Below are positions 17,173-25,113 of a stretch of 64,000 nucleotides of DNA, piece after piece. The stretch lies in the NCBI GenBank assembly GCA_035304385.1, contig DATGQD010000041.1, positions 203,053-267,052 on the forward strand, written 5' to 3'. The position numbers and the translations under genes were made by a program. Source of the stretch: ZC4RG29 sp035304385 (GTDB taxonomy: Bacteria; Bacteroidota; Bacteroidia; Cytophagales; Cyclobacteriaceae). Every line of letters begins with the position of its first letter. The stretch's first letter is position 1. Below the pieces are notes generated by a model. It did no database searches and was not told the origin of the DNA. It saw nothing but the letters and a program-made list of their open reading frames with translations.

Positions 17173-17367
17173 TTAGCTCGACGCTTTCTGCCTTTGTTTT
17201 TCGCGATAGATGGCGCGGATTACTTCATTTCTGCGCCGGACCGATGGTTTTTCGTATGAAGTCCGCGAACGCAGTTCCTTCAAAACACCGGTTTTCTCGA
17301 ACTTCTTCTTGAAACGCTTCAGCGCCTTGTCAATGGATTCGTTTTCCTTTACGTTAACAACAATCAT
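17173..17367 (-). CDS. rpsU: 30S ribosomal protein S21
   Basis: 64 residues. bS21 is a small basic protein of the 30S platform near the anti-Shine-Dalgarno region. The sequence MIVVNVKENESIDKALKRFKKKFEKTGVL, read as residues 1-29, and RRRNEVIRAIYREKQRQK at the end are typical. In Bacteroidota bS21 has been linked to sequestering of the anti-SD tail. It is the first gene of the rpsU-xerC-hpf block, cut from xerC by a terminator. Confidence 0.96.
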   Translation of the reverse strand: MIVVNVKENESIDKALKRFKKKFEKTGVLKELRSRTSYEKPSVRRRNEVIRAIYREKQRQKASS

Positions 17368-17423
17368 AATCCTCCTTTACTCTTTCAAGGGCTGCAAATA
17401 TAGTTTTTTTCAGAGAACCCCCC

Positions 17424-17515
17424 AATTGATTGGGGATTTTAGATTTTCGATTTCCTCCCCAAATCTCAAATCCCAAATCGATAATCATCAATCTCAAATC
17501 TCAAATCCCAATCAC
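17424..17515. repeat. Degenerate ATCTCAAATC repeat cluster
   Basis: Between rpsU and the acyl-CoA dehydrogenase the sequence is made of near-copies of ATCTCAAATCCCAA with a partly complementary stretch GATTGGGGATTTTAGATTT before them. The last 15 bases encode the end of the dehydrogenase. It can fold into an imperfect hairpin. Confidence 0.55.
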
Positions 17516-18661
17516 CTCTCTGGCTATAACAACCTTCTGTATCTCAGAGGTTCCCTCGCCGATGGTGCAGAGCTTGGCGTCGCGATAGAATTTTTCTACC
17601 GGAAAATCCTTCGTATAGCCGTAGCCGCCAAAAATCTGGACCGCCTCGTTGGCAACGGCAACCGCCGTTTCGGAGGCATGCAGCTTGGCCATGGCCGACG
17701 CTTTTGACACGGGCTGATCATTGTTCTTAAGCCAGGCGGCACGCAGGGTCAGCAGCCGGGCTGCCTCGATCCGGGTGGCCATATCCGCCAGCTTGAAGGA
17801 AATGCCCTGGAAGGTGGAAATGGGCTTGTCGAATTGATGGCGTTCTTTGGAATACCGGAGCGCGGCCTCAAAGGCTCCAACGGCTATTCCCAGACTCAGG
17901 GCGGCGATGGATATTCGGCCCCCGTCCAGGACCTTCAGGGCCTGGATGAATCCTTCCCCTTCTTCGCCCAGCCTTTGTGAGCGGTGGATCCTGCAGTCCT
18001 GGAAGATCATTTCGGCCGTCTCGGAGGCGCGCATGCCGAGCTTGTTTTCCTTCCTTCCTGCCATGAATCCTTGCGTGCCACGTTCCACGATGAAGGCCGT
18101 CATCCCGTGCGAATCGCGTTTCTCACCCGTCCGGACGATGACGACGGCAACATCGCCGCTGATGCCGTGCGTAATGAAATTCTTGGTCCCGCTAAGGACA
18201 TAGTGATCACCGTCACGGACAGCGACGGTGTTCATATTCGCGGCGTCCGACCCGGTATTGGGCTCGGTGAGGCCCCAGGCACCAATCCACGTCCCGGACG
18301 CAAGTCCCGGCAGGTACTTTTGGCGCTGTTCTTCATTGCCAAATGTCAGGATATGATTCGTACACAGTGAGTTATGGGCCGCCATCGACAAACCGATTGA
18401 CCCGTCCACCTGTGAGATGGCCTCCAGGGCGGTAACGTATTCCAGGTACCCGAATCCGGTCCCACCGTATTGCTCGGGCACGAGCATGCCCATGAGCCCA
18501 AGCTCGCCCATTTTCGCAAACAGTTCGCGCGGGAAGGTCTGCGCTTCGTCCCATTCCATCATATAGGGGGTGATCTCGCGTGCGGCAAAGTCGCGGATCA
18601 TCTGGCGGATCATCACCTGGTGCTCGGTTTCAACAAAGTCGATTTCCCCGGTTTGGTTCAT
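17501..18661 (-). CDS. Acyl-CoA dehydrogenase
   Basis: 386 residues from the ATG at 18661; an upstream in-frame TTG is not needed. These FAD enzymes oxidise acyl-CoA to enoyl-CoA in fatty acid or branched-chain amino acid breakdown. Visible: N-terminal helical domain (HQVMIRQMIRDFAAREITPY), the middle domain with GAWGLTEPNTGSDAANMNT and LSGTKNFITHG, and a C-terminal helical domain with QFDKPISTFQGISFKLADM and FGGYGYTKDFPVEKFYRDAK. The catalytic Glu is in IGEGTSEIQ near residue 370. Chain-length preference is not readable. It stands alone, divergent from ugd. Confidence 0.93.
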   Translation of the reverse strand: MNQTGEIDFVETEHQVMIRQMIRDFAAREITPYMMEWDEAQTFPRELFAKMGELGLMGMLVPEQYGGTGFGYLEYVTALEAISQVDGSIGLSMAAHNSLCTNHILTFGNEEQRQKYLPGLASGTWIGAWGLTEPNTGSDAANMNTVAVRDGDHYVLSGTKNFITHGISGDVAVVIVRTGEKRDSHGMTAFIVERGTQGFMAGRKENKLGMRASETAEMIFQDCRIHRSQRLGEEGEGFIQALKVLDGGRISIAALSLGIAVGAFEAALRYSKERHQFDKPISTFQGISFKLADMATRIEAARLLTLRAAWLKNNDQPVSKASAMAKLHASETAVAVANEAVQIFGGYGYTKDFPVEKFYRDAKLCTIGEGTSEIQKVVIAREVIGI

Positions 18662-18832
18662 AGACAGGCTTTTTTTCCGCAAGGTCGGTCAAAAGCCGGG
18701 ATTAGCCAAACGAATGTTAGGTCGATGATAAAGATTGTCGGGAAAAGAAGTTTTGGTCATGTCCGGCACCGGCCGAAACTTCTATTTTCGCAACTCAATT
18801 GTAATGTTCAGAATAAACAAAGTTCAGATCTA

Positions 18833-20146
18833 ATGAAGATAGCTGTAGTTGGTACCGGGTACGTCGGTTTGGTAACGGGGACCTGCTTTGCCGAAACTGG
18901 AAACACGGTCACCTGTATCGACATTGACCAGGAAAAGGTCGAAAAATTGCGTGGGGGCAAAATAACGATATATGAACCCGGGCTCGAGCAGTTGTTTGAG
19001 CGGAATATTCGTCAAAACCGGCTGTTTTTTACCACGAACCTTGAGGAAGGCATACAGGGCGCCCAGGTGATATTCCTGGCACTCCCCACCCCTCCGGGCG
19101 AAGATGGCTCGGCGGATTTGAAATACATTCTCAAAGTGGCCGACGATCTGGGCCCTCTCCTGTCTGACTACACCGTGATCGTTGACAAGAGTACCGTACC
19201 CGTCGGCACGGCGGAAAAGGTGAGAGCACGGATAGCCGCAAACACCAAAGTTGATTTCGACGTCGTCTCCAATCCTGAATTTTTGCGTGAGGGCGTGGCG
19301 GTCGACGACTTTATGAAACCCGACCGCGTGGTGGTCGGAACGGCATCTCCGCGTGCTCGTAAGATTATGGAAGTGTTGTACGGCCCGCTTGTTCGGCAGG
19401 GTAACCCGATCATCTTTATGGATGAGCGCTCGGCCGAGCTGACGAAGTATGCCGCCAACTCTTTCCTCGCCACCAAGATCACATTCATGAATGAGATCGC
19501 GAATCTGTGCGAATTGTTAGGCGCCGATGTCGATTCGGTTCGAAGGGGCGTCGGCACAGATAGCCGCATTGGAAAGCGATTCCTGTTTCCGGGTATCGGG
19601 TATGGCGGAAGCTGCTTCCCGAAAGACGTCCAGGCGCTGGCCAAAGCATCTGAGGAGGCAGCGTATGATTTCCGGATTCTCAAGGCGGTCATGGACGTAA
19701 ACGAAGGGCAGAAGGTCCGTCTTCTACCGGCGATGCGTGAGTATTTCGGCGGCAGCCTGAAGGGAAAGGTGATCACCGTGTGGGGACTCGCCTTTAAACC
19801 GCATACCGACGACATACGTGAAGCGCCCGCCTTGTACAATATCAATGCGCTGCTGAACGAGGGGGCGTCGGTTCGCGCGCATGATCCCGAAGCGATGGAT
19901 AATGTGAAAAAGGTTCTGGGCGATAAAATATCGTACTTTGAAGATGCCTATGACGCGGCTGAAGGAGCGGATGCGATCCTGATCGCAACCGAGTGGCCGG
20001 AATTCCGAACACCTGACTTCGACCGGTTGTCGTCTGTTGTGAGAAATAAGGTGATATTTGACGGACGAAACTTATATGATCTTTCGCTGATGCGAGATTT
20101 GGGATACACCTATTACAGCATTGGGAGGGAGGTGATCAATGCCTAA
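18833..20146 (+). CDS. ugd: UDP-glucose 6-dehydrogenase
   Basis: 437 residues from the ATG at 18833; the frame is open far upstream over the divergent gene but that part is not real. Ugd oxidises UDP-glucose twice to UDP-glucuronate with NAD. Visible: the NAD motif MKIAVVGTGYVGLVTGTCFA, the mid-domain KSTVPVGTAEKV and NPEFLREGVAVDDF, the active-site Cys in GSCFPKDVQAL near residue 262, and WGLAFKPHTDDIREAPA near 320. All catalytic positions are kept. The stop overlaps the next gene by eight bases, which turns its product into UDP-xylose. Confidence 0.96.
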   Translation: MKIAVVGTGYVGLVTGTCFAETGNTVTCIDIDQEKVEKLRGGKITIYEPGLEQLFERNIRQNRLFFTTNLEEGIQGAQVIFLALPTPPGEDGSADLKYILKVADDLGPLLSDYTVIVDKSTVPVGTAEKVRARIAANTKVDFDVVSNPEFLREGVAVDDFMKPDRVVVGTASPRARKIMEVLYGPLVRQGNPIIFMDERSAELTKYAANSFLATKITFMNEIANLCELLGADVDSVRRGVGTDSRIGKRFLFPGIGYGGSCFPKDVQALAKASEEAAYDFRILKAVMDVNEGQKVRLLPAMREYFGGSLKGKVITVWGLAFKPHTDDIREAPALYNINALLNEGASVRAHDPEAMDNVKKVLGDKISYFEDAYDAAEGADAILIATEWPEFRTPDFDRLSSVVRNKVIFDGRNLYDLSLMRDLGYTYYSIGREVINA

Positions 20147-21131
20147 GAAAGAACGGGTTCTTGTTACCGGGGCTGCGGGTTTTATCGGCTCCCATCTTTG
20201 CGACCGATTTCTACGGGAAGGGTACCAGGTCGTCGCCATGGACAACCTCATCACGGGCGACCTTCGTAATATCGAACACCTTTTCCGTGAACCTGACTTT
20301 GAGTTCTATCATCACGACGTATCGAAATTCGTCCACGTACCCGGCGATCTGAAATATATCCTTCACTTTGCTTCGCCTGCAAGTCCGATCGATTATCTGA
20401 AGATCCCGATTCAAACCCTGAAGGTGGGATCGTTGGGCACGCACAATCTGCTGGGCCTGGCGCGTTCAAAAAAGGCACGCATCCTGGTCGCGTCTACTTC
20501 CGAAGTGTACGGTGATCCACTGATCCACCCACAGCCCGAGTCGTATTATGGAAACGTAAACCCCATTGGGCCGCGCGGCGTGTACGATGAAGCCAAGCGT
20601 TTCCAGGAAGCGATCACGATGGCGTACCACACGTACCATAAACTCGAAACACGCATCATAAGAATTTTCAATACGTACGGACCCCGTATGCGCTTGAATG
20701 ACGGCAGGGTATTGCCGGCCTTTATCGGACAGGCACTTCGCGGTGAAGACCTTACCGTATTCGGCGACGGATCGCAGACACGCTCATTCTGCTACATCGA
20801 CGATCAGGTGGAGGGCATTTACCGCTTGCTCATGTCCGATTACCCTTATCCGGTGAATATCGGTAACCCTGACGAGATCACAATCCTCCAGTTTGCGGAG
20901 GAGATCATCAAGCTGACCGGCACGACGCAGAAGGTTGTATTCAAACCGCTTCCGGTTGATGATCCCAAACAACGTCAGCCTGACATCACCAAAGCCCGGG
21001 AGTTGCTGGGATGGGAACCGAAAGTAAATCGCCAGGAAGGATTGAAAATTACATACGAGTATTTCAAGTCATTACCGCAGGAGACGCTGTATCAACGTGA
21101 ACACAAAAACTTCGACCAATACATCCGATAA
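20139..21131 (+). CDS. uxs: UDP-glucuronate decarboxylase (UDP-xylose synthase)
   Basis: 330 residues, extended short-chain dehydrogenase. NAD motif GAAGFIGSHLCDRFL at residues 11-25; catalytic Thr/Ser and Tyr-x-x-x-Lys as ASTSEVYGDP and GVYDEAKRFQEA, the YDEAKR form typical of UXS; then RIFNTYGPRMRLNDGRV, found in UDP-glucuronate decarboxylases. It makes UDP-xylose from UDP-glucuronate, the product of the overlapping ugd gene. Its own end overlaps the next gene by 35 bases. Together they supply sugars for surface polysaccharide. Confidence 0.93.
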   Translation: MPKKERVLVTGAAGFIGSHLCDRFLREGYQVVAMDNLITGDLRNIEHLFREPDFEFYHHDVSKFVHVPGDLKYILHFASPASPIDYLKIPIQTLKVGSLGTHNLLGLARSKKARILVASTSEVYGDPLIHPQPESYYGNVNPIGPRGVYDEAKRFQEAITMAYHTYHKLETRIIRIFNTYGPRMRLNDGRVLPAFIGQALRGEDLTVFGDGSQTRSFCYIDDQVEGIYRLLMSDYPYPVNIGNPDEITILQFAEEIIKLTGTTQKVVFKPLPVDDPKQRQPDITKARELLGWEPKVNRQEGLKITYEYFKSLPQETLYQREHKNFDQYIR

Positions 21132-22194
21132 TCCCACCCCATCGCGCAACGTACTCATTACCGGTGGCGCCGGCTTCATCGGCTCCCATGTTGTCCGACG
21201 GTTTGTTACGCAGTACCCCTCATATACTGTCGTCAACCTCGACAAGCTGACGTATGCTGGCAATCTTGAGAACCTGCGTGATCTGGAGGGTACGCCCAAT
21301 TATCACTTTGAGAAGGGAGATATTCTCGATGTGCGCTTTCTGGCGGATGTATTCAAACGGTATGAGATCGACGGCGTCATTCACCTCGCCGCCGAATCGC
21401 ATGTCGATCGGTCTCTGCATAACCCTGCTGAGTTTGCGGTCACCAATGTGATCGGAACCATCCACCTCCTCAATGCGGCGCTGATCGCGTGGGATGGCGA
21501 CTTTGAGGGCAAGATGTTTTATCACATTTCCACCGACGAGGTGTATGGCAGCGCGGCCGCCGGGACTTATTTCACCGAAACGACCCCCATCGATCCGCGC
21601 TCGCCCTATTCGGCATCGAAGGCCAGCAGCGACCACTTCGTCACAGCATTTAACAACAGCTACGGCGTCCCTACGGTCATCAGCCGTTGTTCCAATAATT
21701 ACGGGCCGTACCAGTTTCCGGAAAAACTCATTCCCCTGATGATTAACAACATTCGCTTGAAAAAGCCGCTACCCGTGTACGGCGAGGGCGAGAACATCAG
21801 GGACTGGCTGTATGTGGAGGACCACGCCCACGCCATTGATCGTATCTTTCACAAAGGCGAGAACGGAGCAGTATATAATATCGGGGGCAACAACGAGTGG
21901 AAAAACATTGACCTCGTGCGACTGCTTTGTCGCATCATGGACCAGAAACTCGAAAGGGAGGAGGGCGAGTCGGCCAAATTGATCACCTTTGTCAAGGACC
22001 GCCCGGGGCACGACCTTCGGTATGCGATCGACGCGTCAAGGGTTATCAGTGAAACGGGCTGGCGCCCCGAAACGAATTTTGATGTAGGACTGGAGAAGAC
22101 GGTCGACTGGTACCTGGCCAACGACAACTGGCTTAGCCGGGTCACTTCAGGAGAATACCTGAAGTACTACGAGGAAATGTACCGGGACCGCTGA
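21097..22194 (+). CDS. rmlB: dTDP-glucose 4,6-dehydratase
   Basis: 365 residues, GTG start 35 bases inside the end of uxs; no ATG comes before the NAD motif. It converts dTDP-glucose to dTDP-4-keto-6-deoxyglucose, the first committed step to dTDP-rhamnose and related sugars. Visible: ITGGAGFIGSHVVRRF, NLDKLTYAGNLENL (dTDP-glucose binding), AAESHVDRSL, catalytic STDEVYGS, YSASKASSDHF and the RCSNNYGPYQFPEKLIPL block. These are the RmlB signatures. rmlA, rmlC and rmlD are not in the window, so the rest of the pathway must lie elsewhere. Confidence 0.95.
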   Translation: MNTKTSTNTSDNPTPSRNVLITGGAGFIGSHVVRRFVTQYPSYTVVNLDKLTYAGNLENLRDLEGTPNYHFEKGDILDVRFLADVFKRYEIDGVIHLAAESHVDRSLHNPAEFAVTNVIGTIHLLNAALIAWDGDFEGKMFYHISTDEVYGSAAAGTYFTETTPIDPRSPYSASKASSDHFVTAFNNSYGVPTVISRCSNNYGPYQFPEKLIPLMINNIRLKKPLPVYGEGENIRDWLYVEDHAHAIDRIFHKGENGAVYNIGGNNEWKNIDLVRLLCRIMDQKLEREEGESAKLITFVKDRPGHDLRYAIDASRVISETGWRPETNFDVGLEKTVDWYLANDNWLSRVTSGEYLKYYEEMYRDR

Positions 22195-22198
22195 TTGC

Positions 22199-23203
22199 CT
22201 ATACGCCTGAGCGCTCTTCATACAATACCTGGAGCACGGTTCTTCCAACGGCTTCCAGGGTTTCACGGCTGATGATATCCATATTGTCGTCCTGGGTGTG
22301 CCAGAAGGCCCCGAAAGACCCCAGGACGGGATCATAGTTGACAATATCGATCATCGGTATCCGCCCGATCTCTGTCACGAACTTGTGATCGTCGACGATC
22401 TCTGACTGGACTTCATTAGGGAAAAATCGTCCGTATCCCAGCCTGTGCGCGGTGTTCCAGACCTTATCGACAATGCTCGGGGCGTAGCGAATGGAGGACT
22501 CCTCGCGATAAAATCGGGCGTCCTTAGCCCCGACCATATCCAGCAAAATACCGTAATAGGCGGAATACCCGGGTTTATGCTTATTGGCAGCCCAGTATTG
22601 CGATCCGAGACAATACCAGCTTTGAAGGGGTGGGGGCGGCATCCGGCGTTCATAGTCCCTTTCCCCCCAGTCTTCGCCGTCGAAGAAAATAATGTCAAGC
22701 CCTACTTCCGGGGCTTCGGGCGCGGCGCTGAGCACCCGGGCGATTTCCAGGAGGACGCCCACGCCGCTGGCGCCGTCATTGGCTCCATCCATAGGGCCGT
22801 TTGGATTCTCCTTGTCCTTGTCTGCGAACGGCCGGGTATCCCAATGCGCGGCAAACAGGAGCCGCCGCTTTTTTTCAGGGTAAAACGAGGCAATAATATT
22901 TTTCAGCCTGAGACGGGTGTTGTCATACGTGGTCTGATCGAACTCCTGTACCGTGACCGAGGCACCCCATTCGGACAGTCGGCGGGTGAGATATTCCGCC
23001 GTACGTTCATGGGCTGTCGTACCCGGAACGCGGGGTCCAAAGGCTACCTGCTTTTCGACGAATAAATAGGCGCTGTCTGCATTGAAGGGCGGAACTTCAA
23101 CGAGTACCGGTCTGTTACCTTCTGCAACCTGGTGCTCTTTACGGCTTTTTTGGCACGAAAGGAGCACAATCAGGAAAAAAATGGGAATTAATCGGCCCAG
23201 CAT
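22199..23203 (-). CDS. M28 family peptidase / glutaminyl cyclase-like lipoprotein
   Basis: 334 residues from the ATG at 23203, which starts a lipoprotein signal (LIPIFFLIVLLSC, Cys at 17). The M28 zinc fold is clear: AHWDTRPFAD (first His), DGANDGASGVGVLLEIARVL (bridging Asp), FFDGEDWG (Glu pair) and a last His in FWHTQDDNMD. The W-D-T-R-P form and the inserted region at 200-230 (SQYWAANKH) are closer to bacterial glutaminyl-peptide cyclotransferases than to aminopeptidases, so it may cyclise N-terminal Gln of exported proteins. Either activity would be periplasmic. It stands alone, convergent with rmlB. Confidence 0.88.
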   Translation of the reverse strand: MLGRLIPIFFLIVLLSCQKSRKEHQVAEGNRPVLVEVPPFNADSAYLFVEKQVAFGPRVPGTTAHERTAEYLTRRLSEWGASVTVQEFDQTTYDNTRLRLKNIIASFYPEKKRRLLFAAHWDTRPFADKDKENPNGPMDGANDGASGVGVLLEIARVLSAAPEAPEVGLDIIFFDGEDWGERDYERRMPPPPLQSWYCLGSQYWAANKHKPGYSAYYGILLDMVGAKDARFYREESSIRYAPSIVDKVWNTAHRLGYGRFFPNEVQSEIVDDHKFVTEIGRIPMIDIVNYDPVLGSFGAFWHTQDDNMDIISRETLEAVGRTVLQVLYEERSGV

Positions 23204-23237
23204 ACGGTGGTTCAGAACGTCCAAATAACACAATATT

Positions 23238-23268
23238 TTGTGATATAATTAAAAAACGACTAATTTTG
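23238..23268 (+). promoter_or_regulatory. Promoter of rimP-nusA-infB
   Basis: TTG at 23238-23240 and TAATTTTG at 23261-23268, 20 bases apart, fit the Bacteroidota -33/-7 pattern TTG ... TAnnTTTG. The transcript would start near 23274 and contain the leader hairpin at 23294-23314. Confidence 0.65.
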
Positions 23269-23293
23269 AAGCCGCTTCTACGAAGTCATTTTT

Positions 23294-23321
23294 GAGGGGA
23301 CGATAAGTCCCCTCTTTGTTT
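23294..23321 (+). terminator. Terminator-like hairpin in the rimP leader
   Basis: GAGGGGAC, loop GATAA, GTCCCCTC, then TTTGTTT. The perfect 8-bp GC-rich stem followed by T-rich DNA lies between the promoter and the rimP start, about 14 bases before the ATG. It looks like an attenuator for an operon that encodes NusA, or a structure that hides the ribosome site. Confidence 0.6.
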
Positions 23322-23334
23322 ATGGGGTTTGTTT

Positions 23335-23802
23335 ATGGTTCCGGTAGAGGAAATCAGACAACTCGCTGAGTCCTCCCTGGAGGACGAAACGCAGTTCATT
23401 GTGGATGTGAAGCTGTCGGCGGGCAGAAGGCCGGCGCCGAAGCTGCTGGTAGTGGTTGACGGTGACAAGGGAGTCAGCATCGATTCCTGCGCCGAAATCA
23501 GCCGAAAGTTGTCCAAGGCGCTGGATGACGCCGGCGTACTGGATGGACAGTATGTACTGGAAGTGTCTTCACCCGGGCTGGATCAGCCGTTGAAGGGAGA
23601 GCGACAGTTCCGGAAAAATGTGGGACGTCGTTTGCGTGTAACCACCGAAAGCGGGACAGACGAAGGTCTGCTGGAACGCGTGACACCGGAAGGTATCCTC
23701 CTTTCAGGTTCTACAGGAAAAGGCAAAAAAGCGGAAGCTTGGAGCAAGGAAATTCCCTTTTCAGCGATCAGGAAGGCAATAGTATTGATTTCTTTCAAAT
23801 AA
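23335..23802 (+). CDS. rimP: Ribosome maturation factor RimP
   Basis: 155 residues from the ATG at 23335; a TTG two codons upstream is also open. RimP helps 30S assembly. Visible: PVEEIRQLAESSLEDE, then LLVVVDGDKGVSIDSCAEISRKLSKALD and the family signature LEVSSPGLDQPLKGERQFRKNVGRRL at about residues 75-100. The C-terminal small beta domain (SAIRKAIVLISFK) is short as usual. It is the first gene of rimP-nusA-infB, an order kept across bacteria, with nusA 12 bases downstream. Confidence 0.94.
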   Translation: MVPVEEIRQLAESSLEDETQFIVDVKLSAGRRPAPKLLVVVDGDKGVSIDSCAEISRKLSKALDDAGVLDGQYVLEVSSPGLDQPLKGERQFRKNVGRRLRVTTESGTDEGLLERVTPEGILLSGSTGKGKKAEAWSKEIPFSAIRKAIVLISFK

Positions 23803-23814
23803 AAAGGAGTTTAA

Positions 23815-25077
23815 TTGAAAACTGCTATGAGTACGATAAGCGCAAGTACGCTCATTGAGTCGTTTGCGGAGTTTGCAAGGCAGAAGAATATTGATCGTCC
23901 CACGATGATCCGCATTCTGGAGGACGTGTTTCGCAACATGATCCGAAAGAAGTATGGTACGGATGACAACTTTGATATCATTATCAACGCCGACAAAGGC
24001 GATCTTGAGATCTGGAGATTCCGTGAGATTGTTGACGATGATTCTGAAGATATCTGGGATCACGATAAGATCAGTCTGTCGGAAGCCAAGGCTATCGAGG
24101 AAGACTTCGAGATCGGTGAGGAAGTTGCAGAGGAGATCTTTCTGGAAGACTTTGGCCGCCGTGCGGTAACCACCGCCCGGCAGACACTGCTTCAAAAGGT
24201 AAAAGACCTCGAAAAGGACATTCTCTTTCAAAAGTATAAAGACCTGGTGGGTGAGATCATCACCGGTGAAGTATACCAGGTGCTGAGCAAGGAAGTGCTG
24301 TTGATCGATGCGGAAGGCAACGAGATTTCAATTCCGCGCAGCGAGCAGATCCCCAAGGATCGCTATCGCAAGGGAGATAGTGTACGCGCAATCGTGCATA
24401 AGGTGGAGATGGTGAACGGTAATCCGAAGATCATTCTCTCCCGCACATCGCCGGTATTTCTGGAGCGACTGTTCGAACAGGAAGTTCCGGAAGTATACGA
24501 CGGTCTCATTACGATCAAGAAAGTGGTGCGTGAACCCGGCGAACGCGCAAAAGTTGCCGTCGAATCTTACGATGATCGGATCGATCCGGTGGGCGCTTGT
24601 GTTGGTATGAAGGGATCTCGCATTCACGCGATTGTACGCGAGCTCCAGAATGAAAATATTGATGTAATCAATTACACCGACAACCTGGAGTTGTACATCC
24701 AGCGTGCGCTGAGCCCGGCGAAGATTTCGTCCATCAAAATCGATAAGGATGCCGGCCGCGTATCTGTCTACCTGAAGCCAGACCAGGTTTCCCTGGCCAT
24801 TGGAAAGGGTGGATTGAACATTAAACTCGCGAGCCGCCTTGTTAATTATGAGATCGACGTATTCCGCGAAATCGACGGACAGGAGGACGAGGATGTGGAC
24901 CTGGATGAATTCGCGGACGAAATCGAAGGTTGGGTTATTGACGAACTGAAGCGTATCGGTCTTGACACCGCCAAGAGTGTACTGGCGTTGTCGCCCGAAG
25001 AACTCGTTCGCCGTACCGACCTCGAAGAAGAAACGGTGACGCATGTGCTCTCCGTCCTTCGAAAGGAATTTGAATAA
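23815..25077 (+). CDS. nusA: Transcription termination/antitermination factor NusA
   Basis: 420 residues if the start is TTG at 23815, chosen because AAGGAG lies five bases before it; the ATG at 23827 is the other option. NusA binds RNA polymerase and nascent RNA and tunes pausing, termination and antitermination. Domains: N-terminal RNAP-binding part (1-130), S1 domain at about 140-205 (GEIITGEVYQVLSKEVLLIDAEG), two KH domains at about 210-350 (VGACVGMKGSRIHAIVREL; LAIGKGGLNIKLASRL) and an acidic tail ending with a helix-hairpin-helix-like segment. No second acidic repeat of the E. coli type is seen. Confidence 0.95.
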   Translation: MKTAMSTISASTLIESFAEFARQKNIDRPTMIRILEDVFRNMIRKKYGTDDNFDIIINADKGDLEIWRFREIVDDDSEDIWDHDKISLSEAKAIEEDFEIGEEVAEEIFLEDFGRRAVTTARQTLLQKVKDLEKDILFQKYKDLVGEIITGEVYQVLSKEVLLIDAEGNEISIPRSEQIPKDRYRKGDSVRAIVHKVEMVNGNPKIILSRTSPVFLERLFEQEVPEVYDGLITIKKVVREPGERAKVAVESYDDRIDPVGACVGMKGSRIHAIVRELQNENIDVINYTDNLELYIQRALSPAKISSIKIDKDAGRVSVYLKPDQVSLAIGKGGLNIKLASRLVNYEIDVFREIDGQEDEDVDLDEFADEIEGWVIDELKRIGLDTAKSVLALSPEELVRRTDLEEETVTHVLSVLRKEFE

Positions 25078-25113
25078 AGCCGTTAATCGGCAAAAAAGAG
25101 CAATATTTGAAAT

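Noticed and set aside
18470..18832. N-terminal extension of ugd
   Set aside because: It overlaps the divergent acyl-CoA dehydrogenase gene, and the NAD motif starts at the ATG at 18833.
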